A stretch of DNA of 42,281 nucleotides from assembly GCA_021780115.1 (NCBI GenBank), contig JAJXZI010000264.1, positions 1-42,281 on the forward strand, given 5' to 3'. The notes under the pieces are model-generated. The model saw only the letters and a list, made by a program, of their open reading frames with translations. It searched no databases and was not told the DNA's origin. Source of the stretch: a bacterium. Its GTDB lineage: Bacteria; Verrucomicrobiota; Verrucomicrobiia; Limisphaerales; JAJXZI01. Numbering within the stretch: the first letter of the stretch is position 1; each line of letters opens with the position of its first letter. Both the position numbers and the translations under genes were made by a program. This document shows positions 27,754-35,228 of this stretch, piece after piece.

Positions 27754-28322
27754 AAACACGAGAATTGAAAATTGCAGATGGCGGATGGCGGATGGCGGAT
27801 TGGGAGTGCGGCGACGGGTCGCCGCCTTCCTTCGGCGCGACAAGTCGCGTCGTTCCCAAGCGCGGACACGTCCGCGCACTCCCCAAGCTGCTTTGTTTCT
27901 GTTTTCTGCTTTCTGTTTTCTGCTTTCGGGCGTCAGGGCAGAGCTATTCCATTGACTGGTATAAAATCGCCGGCGGCGGTGGCACGAGCACGGGCGCGAC
28001 GTATCAAGTCACCGGCACCCTCGGCCAGCATGACGCCGGCGGGCCGATGACTGGCGGCAATTATTCCCTCACCGGCGGTTTCTGGGCACTCATCTCGGTG
28101 GTGCAAACCGCCGGGCTGCCGGACCTGACCATCGCGCATTCGGGCAACAGCGTCGTTATCTCGTGGCCGGACACGGGGCGTTACACCTTGCAGCAGAATT
28201 CCCATCTGGCCACGGGAAGCTGGACGGCCAGCACCTATCCCATCACGACCGCCAATGGCACCAACAGCGTGACCCTCCTGGCACCCGGCGGAAGGCTGTT
28301 TTTCCGTCTCTCCACCCCTTGA
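27750..28322 (+). CDS. Small secreted protein coupled to the S74 protein; N-terminus contains repeat DNA
   Basis: A 190-residue frame starting in an ATGA overlap with the S74 gene. Residues ~66-190 are a secreted beta-rich domain of a kind common in Verrucomicrobia (YSIDWYKIAGGGGTSTGATYQVTGTLGQ, SLTGGFWALI, then VVISWPDTGRYTLQQNSHL and a GGRLFFRLSTP tail). Residues ~8-50 are encoded by three 7-bp GATGGCG repeats and a multi-hairpin repeat. The hydrophobic signal-like stretch (~50-62, FCFLLSVFCF) is encoded by a T/C-rich low-complexity run. The native start may therefore have been lost, or export may depend on repeat-derived sequence. Function unknown; presumably works at the cell surface with the fibre protein. 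Confidence 0.6.
   Translation: MKTRELKIADGGWRMADWECGDGSPPSFGATSRVVPKRGHVRALPKLLCFCFLLSVFCFRASGQSYSIDWYKIAGGGGTSTGATYQVTGTLGQHDAGGPMTGGNYSLTGGFWALISVVQTAGLPDLTIAHSGNSVVISWPDTGRYTLQQNSHLATGSWTASTYPITTANGTNSVTLLAPGGRLFFRLSTP
27802..27883. repeat. Multi-hairpin repeat inserted in a coding region
   Basis: The outer arms GGGAGTGCG (27802-27810) and CGCACTCCC (27875-27883) are perfect. They enclose GCGAC/GTCGC (27811-27815, 27818-27822) and CGCGAC/GTCGCG (27836-27841, 27844-27849). A third, CGCGGAC-type hairpin (27861-27867 with 27870-27876) overlaps the right outer arm by two bases. Each inner hairpin has a two-base centre (GG, AA, AC), and all three are variants of one unit. Three GATGGCG copies lie just before (27777-27797). 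The frame stays open through it. Confidence 0.6.
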
Positions 28323-28485
28323 AGTCCGGGCCACTCCGCCCAAGAAGGAAACCTCGCCCGCGAACCTCCCGGTCCAGGCCTTCTCCCGGCCGCGCTGCTG
28401 TGCAGCGAATGGACCGCCAGACTCCGCGCCCAGGGGGCCGGCCTTCCCCTGCTCGTGACTACGCCCTTTAGCGGGTCTGCCGCGC

Positions 28486-29079
28486 TCAGTGCGTTGACGG
28501 CCCGGATTCATCCACCACGCGTTCGATCCGCCGGTCGGGGATGAGCCACATCAAAGCGACGAAGACGTAGATGCAGCCGGCCAGCCACGGTCGGAAAAAC
28601 GCGGCCGCGATGCCCATGGCGTAGAGAACCGGGGAGAGTTTGCCTTTGAGATCACGGCCGAGAGACGCGGCCAGTTTGGAGTCGCGGCCTTGTTGGGCGA
28701 TGATGAGGTTCTGCAAAAGGAAATAGGCGATGGCGGCCAGCAGCAACACCACGCCGTAGAGCGCCGTCGGCGCCGTCGTGAAGTGGTTTTCCCCCATCCA
28801 GCCCGTGACGAACGGAAAGAGCGACAGCCAGAACAGCAGGTGGAGATTCGCCCACATCATCGCGCCGTTCACCTTGCGGACGGCCTTCAGCAGGTGGTGA
28901 TGGTTGTTCCAGTAGATGCCGAGGTAGATGAAGCTCAACACGTAGGTCAGAAAAACCGGCAGCAGGGGCTTCAACACGGCGATGTCCGAACCCGCCGGCA
29001 CTTTCAATTCCAGCACCATGACGGTGATGATGATCGCCAGCACGCCGTCGCTGAAGGCTTCCAGCCGGTTCTTTTCCAC
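28486..29079 (-). CDS. TMEM175-type potassium channel family protein
   Basis: A 197-residue membrane protein with six predicted helices. The N-terminal EAFSDGVLAIIITVMVLEL carries the FSDGV signature of the TMEM175 (DUF1211) family, which lines the selectivity region in bacterial and lysosomal potassium channels. NHHHLL and NLHLLFWLSLFPF are further family marks. One repeat of six helices is present, so it would act as a tetramer. The start is GTG. It lies downstream of the pirin gene on the same strand with 114 bases between. Confidence 0.85.
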   Translation of the reverse strand: MEKNRLEAFSDGVLAIIITVMVLELKVPAGSDIAVLKPLLPVFLTYVLSFIYLGIYWNNHHHLLKAVRKVNGAMMWANLHLLFWLSLFPFVTGWMGENHFTTAPTALYGVVLLLAAIAYFLLQNLIIAQQGRDSKLAASLGRDLKGKLSPVLYAMGIAAAFFRPWLAGCIYVFVALMWLIPDRRIERVVDESGPSTH

Positions 29080-29150
29080 GGGTGGATGTTAGCCGGGGAG
29101 GGGACGGCGGCGCAATGACTTCGGGCGGCTCGCAGCCGCTTTCCGCTTCC

Positions 29151-29177
29151 GCCGGGAGGGCCGTGGGTCCTCCCGGC
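29151..29177. terminator. Hairpin after the pirin gene
   Basis: The arms GCCGGGAGG (29151-29159) and CCTCCCGGC (29169-29177) are perfect, with a 9-base loop. It lies directly downstream of the pirin stop (minus strand) and before the TMEM175-like gene. There is no T-run, so termination is plausible but not proven. Confidence 0.4.
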
Positions 29178-29193
29178 AGAATGGTTGGCGACC

Positions 29194-29886
29194 TCAGTTC
29201 AGATCAAACACCAACACCTGGGCCCGGTCTTTGCCGGCCAGTTCCAGCTTCGGTTCATTGCTCATGGCCACGCCGTCGCCGGCAGCCAGCGTCTGGCCGT
29301 TGAGTTCAACGTTGCCTTCGGCCACGTGAATCCAGGCATGACGCCCCGGCTTGAGTGCGTGCGTGACCGTCTCGCCGTTGCTGAACCGGACGAGCCACAG
29401 GTCGGCGTCCTGATTGATGCGGAGACTGCCGTCGCGTCCCGCTTTGCTGGCGACCAGATGCCAGATCCCCGGCGCCGCCTTCGCATACGCCTTTTCCGCG
29501 TAGGCCGGTTTGGCGCCGTGTTGGTCGGGCTGGATCCAGATTTGCAGCAAATGCACCGCTTCATCCTTGGACGGATTGAACTCGCTGTGTTGCACGCCCG
29601 TGCCGGCGGCCATGTATTGCACCTCACCGGTGCGGATCACGCGCCCGTTGCCCATGGAATCCTTGTGCTCCAGCGCGCCGCTGAGGATGTAGGTGATGAT
29701 TTCCATGTCGCGATGCGGATGCGTTCCGAAACCCATGCCTGGCATCACGAGATCGTCGTTGATCACGCGCAGATCCCGGAAGCCCATCCATCGGGGATCG
29801 TGGTAATCGGCGAAGGAGAACGTGTGGTACGTGTTCAGCCAGCCGTGGTCGGCGTGGCCCCGTTCGTTGGCTCTTCGTAGGGTCAT
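29194..29886 (-). CDS. Pirin family protein (YhhW-like quercetinase)
   Basis: A 230-residue bicupin. The start at 29886 gives MTLRRANERGHADHGWL, the same beginning as E. coli YhhW; another ATG lies one codon upstream. Metal ligands are visible: His56 and His58 (GTHPHRDME), His100 and Glu102 (GVQHSEFNPS). Bacterial pirins of this type oxidise flavonols such as quercetin in vitro and are linked to quinone or redox stress. The gene is divergent from an HxlR regulator, with 66 bases and a dyad between them, so the regulator very likely controls it. Confidence 0.92.
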   Translation of the reverse strand: MTLRRANERGHADHGWLNTYHTFSFADYHDPRWMGFRDLRVINDDLVMPGMGFGTHPHRDMEIITYILSGALEHKDSMGNGRVIRTGEVQYMAAGTGVQHSEFNPSKDEAVHLLQIWIQPDQHGAKPAYAEKAYAKAAPGIWHLVASKAGRDGSLRINQDADLWLVRFSNGETVTHALKPGRHAWIHVAEGNVELNGQTLAAGDGVAMSNEPKLELAGKDRAQVLVFDLN

Positions 29887-29926
29887 CATATTGCCCCAAG
29901 ATGCCCTCGATTGTATGCTCCGCAAT

Positions 29927-29946
29927 CAGGCACCTTTGAGTGCCTG
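29927..29946. promoter_or_regulatory. Operator-like dyad between pirin and HxlR genes
   Basis: Perfect 7-base arms CAGGCAC (29927-29933) and GTGCCTG (29940-29946) are separated by six bases. It lies in the short divergent spacer, six bases before the HxlR gene start, where bound protein would block that gene and could also affect pirin. HxlR proteins are dimeric winged-helix factors that bind such dyads. Assignment to this regulator is inferred from position. Confidence 0.55.
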
Positions 29947-29952
29947 TGGCGC

Positions 29953-30309
29953 ATGAATCTCAAGACCGTGGAATGCGAGGTGGAACGCCTGCTGGCCGTG
30001 ATCAGCGGGAAATGGAAGGTGCTGATTTTGCGGGAACTGTTTCCCGGCGCGCGGCGCCACGCCCAACTGTGCCGGGCGTTGCCGGGCATCACGCAAAAGG
30101 TGCTCACCGCCCAGCTTCGCGAACTGGAACTGGACGGCGCCGTGCGGCGCCAGGCCTTTGAAGCCAAACGCCCGCACGTCGAGTATTCCCTCACGCCCTT
30201 CGGCAAAAAACTGCGCCGCCTGATTGGGCAGATGCATGATCTCGCCCGGCAAAACTGCGCGGTGCTCAAACGGCGGCCGCCGGCGGGGCGGTTTGCGAGG
30301 CCGAACTGA
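29953..30309 (+). CDS. HxlR-family transcriptional regulator
   Basis: A 118-residue winged-helix regulator. The family core ISGKWKVLILRELFPGARRHAQLCRALPGITQKVLTAQLRELELDGAVRR is intact, followed by the wing (VEYSLTPFGKKLRRLI). Cys8 sits where HxlR proteins such as YodB and HypR carry their redox-sensing cysteine, so the protein may respond to quinones or other electrophiles. It is divergent from pirin, a common pairing for this family, and has a dyad just before its start. Confidence 0.92.
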   Translation: MNLKTVECEVERLLAVISGKWKVLILRELFPGARRHAQLCRALPGITQKVLTAQLRELELDGAVRRQAFEAKRPHVEYSLTPFGKKLRRLIGQMHDLARQNCAVLKRRPPAGRFARPN

Positions 30310-30342
30310 GTCACCCGCCTACCCGCGCAGGTTCCGCCCGCG

Positions 30343-31620
30343 TCATTGGGCGGCCCCGCGAAGGTTCCCTTCCCGCAGCAGGCGGGTCCGCCACTCGGCG
30401 CGGGAGATTTTGCCGCGCGCATTTGCGTCCAGGGACTGGGGAAACCTCCATTCGCGCGGCACTTGCCAGGCGGGCAGTTTGCCCAACAAGAACCGGCGGA
30501 GGCCCTCCGCCGTCACGGGAGTGGCGGTCACCACGCACGCCGCGATGATGTCGGCCCGGCCGGCGTCGCCCGCCGGAACGCTGAAGACGAGGCACTCCCG
30601 CACCGCCGCGTGCTCCCGCAACGCCCGCTCAATCGCCGCCGGGGAAACCTTGCGGCCCGCCACGTTGATCTGGTCGCCCAACCGACCGCGCAGGTGGACC
30701 AGGCCGTCCTTGAGTTCCGCCTCGTCGCTGGTCTGGAAGCGCCCGTCCGCCAGCGCCTCGAGTGGTTCCGGCCAGTAGGTTTCGCCGACCGCGCGACTTT
30801 GCACGACGAGGCAGCCGACGGGATCCACCGTCAAACTTACGTTCCGTAGCGGGACGCCGATGCATGCCTCGTCAGCGCGCGGGGATTCCGAGGCGTCGTA
30901 CGCGATCCCACCGCACTCGGACGAACCGTAGAAGTTGTGGATCTTGACCCAGTGCGCCTCGTGAACGGCATGTTCCAGCCGGAGCGGGAGCGGCGCGCCG
31001 GCGGAGAGGGCGAGGCGCACCTGCCGAGGAATGGCCTCCGCTTCGTGCCACGCCCGCCACATCGCCGGCACCGCCGGAAGCGTGAGCGCCGGCACGCCTT
31101 CGGCCGCGCGCCGGATCGCCTCGGGAAACGGCGCGGGCGCAATCACCAGCGGGATGCCGTGCAGGAGCAGCGGAAGCACCAGGTTCGAGAAACCGTAGGA
31201 ATGGGCCATCGAGATCACCGCCAAGTTGGGCCAGTCGGGCCGCAAGCCCATCGTGGCAACAATGTTCTCGGCGTCGGCGGCCAGTTGGGCGGCGGTAAAG
31301 GCGATGACGCGGGGAGCGCCGGTGGTCGCCGAAGTCATTTTGAGATGGACGCACGGGCGCGGCGGCGGCGGGACCGCCGGCGGCGTCTGGTCCGTTTCGA
31401 GCGGGCAGACCACAGCGCCGGCCCGCCACGCCCGCAACACCGCGATGACAAAGTCCGCCCCGTGGCCTTGCGGAAACACCATGGCCCCGGCGGCCAGCGG
31501 GGAATTTTCGCCCGCCCGCGCCAATTGCGCAAAGGTCCAGCGGCGACCCGAAGCCAGCTCGCGGAGCGCGAGTTCGTCCCGCCGCTCCCGCGCAATCTGG
31601 CGCCAGCGTTCGTAAAGCAT
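30343..31620 (-). CDS. Short AMP-dependent acyl/aryl ligase
   Basis: A 425-residue ANL-superfamily enzyme that activates a carboxylic acid as its adenylate for transfer to CoA or to an ACP. Motifs in order: the phosphate loop TSATTGAPRVI (Lys replaced by Arg), NFYGSSECGG, the ribose-binding TSDEAEL, the hinge GRLGDQINVAGRKVSP and the C-terminal catalytic Lys in NARGKISRAEW. It is shorter than most acyl-CoA synthetases (500-600 residues), as are ligases of aryl-polyene and some lipid clusters. It lies at the left edge of the ketosynthase/radical SAM locus, divergent from the next gene, and probably loads the starter or salvages a free acid. Confidence 0.82.
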   Translation of the reverse strand: MLYERWRQIARERRDELALRELASGRRWTFAQLARAGENSPLAAGAMVFPQGHGADFVIAVLRAWRAGAVVCPLETDQTPPAVPPPPRPCVHLKMTSATTGAPRVIAFTAAQLAADAENIVATMGLRPDWPNLAVISMAHSYGFSNLVLPLLLHGIPLVIAPAPFPEAIRRAAEGVPALTLPAVPAMWRAWHEAEAIPRQVRLALSAGAPLPLRLEHAVHEAHWVKIHNFYGSSECGGIAYDASESPRADEACIGVPLRNVSLTVDPVGCLVVQSRAVGETYWPEPLEALADGRFQTSDEAELKDGLVHLRGRLGDQINVAGRKVSPAAIERALREHAAVRECLVFSVPAGDAGRADIIAACVVTATPVTAEGLRRFLLGKLPAWQVPREWRFPQSLDANARGKISRAEWRTRLLREGNLRGAAQ

Positions 31621-31718
31621 TGTCCGTCTGGAAATCTCCGCCTAGTGTTCGGCGGCACCCTGATTTGGCAAGCAGTTCCGCCGCGCGGATGGAACCTCGG
31701 CTAGACAACACGGAGAGG

Positions 31719-32471
31719 ATGACGACGTCCGGTCCGCCGCGGCCCGCCCGCGCGGCCGGGCGGCGCGGGTTTCAATTCGACCGCGACACCTTTGCCTTTC
31801 CCAACGAGCTGGTCTGGGAATACCGCTTCGATCCGGCCTCCGGCCAGGTCGCCACCCGCCGCAACGTGCCGGCTCCGGCCTACGCGCATCGCTGTTTTGT
31901 GCTGGTGCGGTCCGCGCGCCAGTTTTTCTACCACGCCCGGTTCGAGCCGGCGCAGCCGGCGGCCGGTCCCGAGGCGTATCGGCGCCTGATCCGCGAGGTC
32001 GTTGCGCGCGACCCGCGGAAGCCCGGCGTGGAGGCGGAAAAGGTGGTCATCCCCGGCGCGGAAAGCCTGCGCGCCTTCAGCCAGCGGCAGGCAGGGCTGC
32101 TCAAGGCCGGGTGCGGCGGGGCATGGGAATCGTATTTCCTGCGCAGCCATTGGCGGATGGTGTTCCCCATTTCCCGCCGGCACCAGGAACGGACCGCGTC
32201 GCAGTTGATCCGATCCTTCGCCTCGTTGGAAACGCCCATCGTCCACCTGGTCCGCTTCCCGCAACTGACTATCAACCACGGTCTGGTGCTCTTCGCCTTC
32301 CGTGAGACCGAGTCGGCGATTCACTTCACCGCCTACGACCCGAATGTGCCGGCGCACCCGGTGGAACTGACCTACCAGCGCGCCGCGCGGAGTTTCTCCT
32401 TTCCGCGAAACCATTACTGGGCCGGCGGCCGGGTGGACGTGATCGAGATTTACCGGGGCTGGTTTTACTGA
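31719..32471 (+). CDS. Unknown protein with a papain-like Cys-His-Asp pattern
   Basis: A 250-residue soluble protein of no family I can name. The start is uncertain: the ATG at 31719 was used, one at 31689 adds ten residues, and no well-spaced ribosome site decides. Cys59 begins a helix-like stretch (HRCFVLVRSARQFFYHARF). His187 follows a strand (LTINHGLVLFAF), and an acidic/amide pair lies in AYDPNVPAHP (Asp207, Asn209). This order and spacing recall papain/C39-like or transglutaminase-like enzymes. It could hydrolyse or transfer an acyl group in the locus, which lacks a visible thioesterase or acyltransferase. This is inference from pattern and position. Confidence 0.5.
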   Translation: MTTSGPPRPARAAGRRGFQFDRDTFAFPNELVWEYRFDPASGQVATRRNVPAPAYAHRCFVLVRSARQFFYHARFEPAQPAAGPEAYRRLIREVVARDPRKPGVEAEKVVIPGAESLRAFSQRQAGLLKAGCGGAWESYFLRSHWRMVFPISRRHQERTASQLIRSFASLETPIVHLVRFPQLTINHGLVLFAFRETESAIHFTAYDPNVPAHPVELTYQRAARSFSFPRNHYWAGGRVDVIEIYRGWFY

Positions 32472-32519
32472 ATCGGAACGGCGGCTGCGAGAACTCCCGA
32501 CGCGTGGAACCGCGGTGGC

Positions 32520-32882
32520 TCAGGGTCGGCGGTCCGGTCGGCTGGGTTTCCAAAACGCCAAACCGAAGAAGACGAAGCCGCAGAGATTGATGCCCGCGAT
32601 ATAGCCCAGCTTGTAGCCCCGGCCCGTGCCGTGGGCGGCGTAGATCGGCACGTCGCGGCCGAGGAGCAGGCTCGGCAGGGCCACCGGCATCAACGCGCCG
32701 TGAACGGCGCCCAGCCAGAAACCGGCGGGCGCCTCCGGACGGTAAAGCCGCGGCGCGGCCCAGCCATAGGCCCAGCCGAAGACCAGCCCAGCCGCCACCA
32801 AGCTGGCCGCTTTTGCCAGCCACCTTCGGAGCGCGGCGGATGCTTTGGGACTAGGCCCGGACCTTGACGGCTCTTGAGCCAT
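32520..32882 (-). CDS. Small conserved-looking membrane protein
   Basis: A 120-residue protein with three or four predicted helices (~residues 27-45, 57-78, 95-115). GFWLGAVHGALMPVALPSLLLGRDVPIYAAHGTGRGYKLGYIAGINLCGFVFFG is distinctive, but no family name is known to me. It overlaps the end of the glycosyltransferase gene by 32 bases on the same strand, so the two are co-expressed. A membrane partner of the glycosyltransferase, for example in handling a lipid substrate, is a fair guess. Confidence 0.6.
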   Translation of the reverse strand: MAQEPSRSGPSPKASAALRRWLAKAASLVAAGLVFGWAYGWAAPRLYRPEAPAGFWLGAVHGALMPVALPSLLLGRDVPIYAAHGTGRGYKLGYIAGINLCGFVFFGLAFWKPSRPDRRP

Positions 32883-33603
32883 GAGCAAATTCCCGCTCCG
32901 TCGCAGCGCGCCGGACGGGGCCAAGTGCCGGCGCGCGACCGGCCGTGCGCCACCACCGGAACCACCGCCACGAGTCCGCCACCGGGCGAATCTTACTGCG
33001 CCGGCCGGCGCCGACGACCTGGATCGGAACGAACTCGATCCGGTGCCCCGCGTCCAGGAAGGCGAGCAGCATCTCGGACTCGATCTCGAAATGCTCGGTG
33101 CGCAACGCCAGACCGGACCAGGCGCGCAGCTCGAGCAGCCGGAAACCGCATTGTGAATCCGGCAGCGGCCGGCCCGCGCGCCGGGAGAGTTGCCGGCTCA
33201 GCCAGCGGTTCACGAACCGGCGCAACGGCGGGAGGGCGCGGGCGTGAGGCATGCGGTTGCCGATGACCAGCCGGGCGTCCGTCTCTGCGGCGCGCCGCCA
33301 GAACGCCGGGATGTCCTCGGTCTGGTGCTGTCCATCACCGTCCATCGTGAGCGCCCAATCGAAGCCTTCGTGGCGCGCGGTTCCCAAGCCGGTCTGGAGC
33401 GCCGCGCCTTTGCCTCGATTGTGGCCGGAGGGGACGACGCGCGCGCCCTGTTCCGCCGCCCGCACCGCGGTGTCGTCGGTGGATCCGTCGTCCAGCACGA
33501 TCACGCGCAGCCGCCGCTGCCGCAGGGCACCGACCAACCGTCCGATGGTGACGCCCTCGTTGAAACAAGGAAGCACGACGGCGCATTTCGCAGCCCAGTC
33601 CAT
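32851..33603 (-). CDS. GT2 family glycosyltransferase (polyprenyl-phosphate type)
   Basis: A 250-residue GT-A-fold enzyme. The N-terminal VVLPCFNEGVTIGRLV, the nucleotide site VIVLDDGSTDDT, GHNRGKGAALQTGL and the metal-binding TMDGDGQH are those of dolichol-phosphate-mannose-synthase-like GT2 enzymes. SQCGFRLL and HFEIESEMLL further support the family. No C-terminal membrane domain is present, so it would act at the inner face of the membrane on a lipid acceptor. It is divergent from the first radical SAM gene, with 215 bases between, which likely hold both promoters. Confidence 0.88.
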   Translation of the reverse strand: MDWAAKCAVVLPCFNEGVTIGRLVGALRQRRLRVIVLDDGSTDDTAVRAAEQGARVVPSGHNRGKGAALQTGLGTARHEGFDWALTMDGDGQHQTEDIPAFWRRAAETDARLVIGNRMPHARALPPLRRFVNRWLSRQLSRRAGRPLPDSQCGFRLLELRAWSGLALRTEHFEIESEMLLAFLDAGHRIEFVPIQVVGAGRRSKIRPVADSWRWFRWWRTAGRAPALGPVRRAATEREFAHGSRAVKVRA

Positions 33604-33818
33604 GGCGCAGGGTAGGCCGGCAACCGTTGAAGCCCAAGGAAAAGGTGGTTTCGCGTTGAATCGGGGCCGGCCGGCGGGCTAAACTCGCCCACGAGAAATG
33701 CGTTACTGTTGCCAACCACGGGGGATTTGCGGGCACGCGGCGCCGGGCAAACCGGCTTGCCCGAACAAGCGCGGGAGACCGGCCACCGCGGCGGTGGCGA
33801 GGGCGAGATTGTAACGGC

Positions 33819-35228
33819 ATGGCCAGCCAGATTCTCTTGATCAGCGCCAACCGTTGCGCGACGCCCGATCCGGTGTTTCCCCTGGGGCTGTCCCATCTCA
33901 ACGCCGCGTTGCGCCGGGCGGGCCACGGGACACGCTGGCTGGACTGGCACGCCAACGGCCATTCGCTGGAACAGGCGCTGGCGGAGCAGCGCCCCGATTT
34001 CGTCGGCGTCTCGCTGCGCAACATTGATGACGTCTTGATCCGGCGGCGGACCACTTATTTTGACGAGCTGTCCGCGCTGTGCCAGACGGTGCGCCGGTTG
34101 CATCCGCGTCCCGTCATCCTGGGCGGGAGCGGCTTCTCCATTTTTCCGGAGCGACTGCTTGAATTGAGCGGGGCGGATTTCGGCCTGCGGGGCGAAGGCG
34201 AAGCGGGTCTGGTGTCGCTCCTCGCGGCGCTGGAAACCGGCCGGGATCCCGGCGCGATTCCCGGCTTGGTCTATCGCCGCGACGGACAAATCCGCGCCAA
34301 CCCGACGCGCGCCGCCGCGTTCGACGGCGACGTGGAAGCGGCCGACCGTCCGCCGCCCCTGGTGGCGCATTATCTCCGGAGCAGCGGCATGTTGAACGTG
34401 CAGACCCAGCGCGGTTGCGCCCACGGCTGCTGCTACTGCACCTATCCGTTGATCGAGGGCCGGACGCATCGGCGCCGCCCGCCGGAGGCCGTGGCCGACG
34501 AGTTCGCCCAACTCCAGGCGGCCGGCGTGCGCTATGCCTTCATCGTCGATTCGGTCTTCAACTCCTCGCCCCGCCACGTCGTCGAAACCTGCGAAGCCAT
34601 CCTCCGACGCGGCCTCTCGCTCCGCTGGGGCTGCTTTCTGCGACCGCAAGGTTTGACGCCGGAGCTGATGCGGGTGATGGCACGGGCGGGGCTGACGCAC
34701 GCCGAGTTCGGCTCGGACAGTTTCTGCGACGCCGTGCTCGCGGAATACGGGAAGCGCTTCACTTTGGACGATGTCCTGCTTTCCAGCGAACTGACGCGTC
34801 GGGCCGGCGTCGAGGTCTGCCATTTCCTCATCTGCGGCGGCCCCGGTGAAACCCCGGAAACGCTGCGGACCAGCTATGAAAACTCGCGGCGGCTGGACGG
34901 CGCCGTGGTGATGGCGGTGGTGGGGATGCGGATTTATCCCGGCACCCAGCTCTGTGAGCGGGCGGTGCGGGAAGGCCGCTTGGCGGCCGAAGCCGACTTG
35001 CTCCCGCCGGCGTACTACGTGGCGCCCGGATTGACCGCCGACGCGATCTTCGGGCAGTTGCAGGAGTTCTCCCGGCGCTCGCCGAACTGGATCGTCGGCG
35101 ACCCCACGCCGGAATACGCCCGGCTCGTCGAGCGGTTGCGGGGCCGGGGCGTCGTGGGGCCGCTCTGGAGTTACCTGGCCATGCTGCAACGCATCCGGCC
35201 CCAACCGGCGGGGGAGCGACAGGCATGA
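33819..35228 (+). CDS. B12-binding radical SAM enzyme (with DxHxxG motif)
   Basis: A 469-residue protein. The N-terminal domain (~1-140) is a Rossmann-like B12-binding fold with Asp42-x-His44-x-x-Gly47 (DWHANG), the motif of cobalamin bound with histidine as lower ligand. The radical SAM barrel begins near residue 195 with the 4Fe-4S cysteines Cys200, Cys204 and Cys207 (RGCAHGCCYC). HFLICGGPGETPET is typical of B12-dependent members. Such enzymes methylate unactivated carbons or rearrange carbon skeletons, often in lipid and antibiotic pathways. The stop overlaps the next start by 4 bases (ATGA), coupling it to a second radical SAM enzyme. Confidence 0.85.
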   Translation: MASQILLISANRCATPDPVFPLGLSHLNAALRRAGHGTRWLDWHANGHSLEQALAEQRPDFVGVSLRNIDDVLIRRRTTYFDELSALCQTVRRLHPRPVILGGSGFSIFPERLLELSGADFGLRGEGEAGLVSLLAALETGRDPGAIPGLVYRRDGQIRANPTRAAAFDGDVEAADRPPPLVAHYLRSSGMLNVQTQRGCAHGCCYCTYPLIEGRTHRRRPPEAVADEFAQLQAAGVRYAFIVDSVFNSSPRHVVETCEAILRRGLSLRWGCFLRPQGLTPELMRVMARAGLTHAEFGSDSFCDAVLAEYGKRFTLDDVLLSSELTRRAGVEVCHFLICGGPGETPETLRTSYENSRRLDGAVVMAVVGMRIYPGTQLCERAVREGRLAAEADLLPPAYYVAPGLTADAIFGQLQEFSRRSPNWIVGDPTPEYARLVERLRGRGVVGPLWSYLAMLQRIRPQPAGERQA

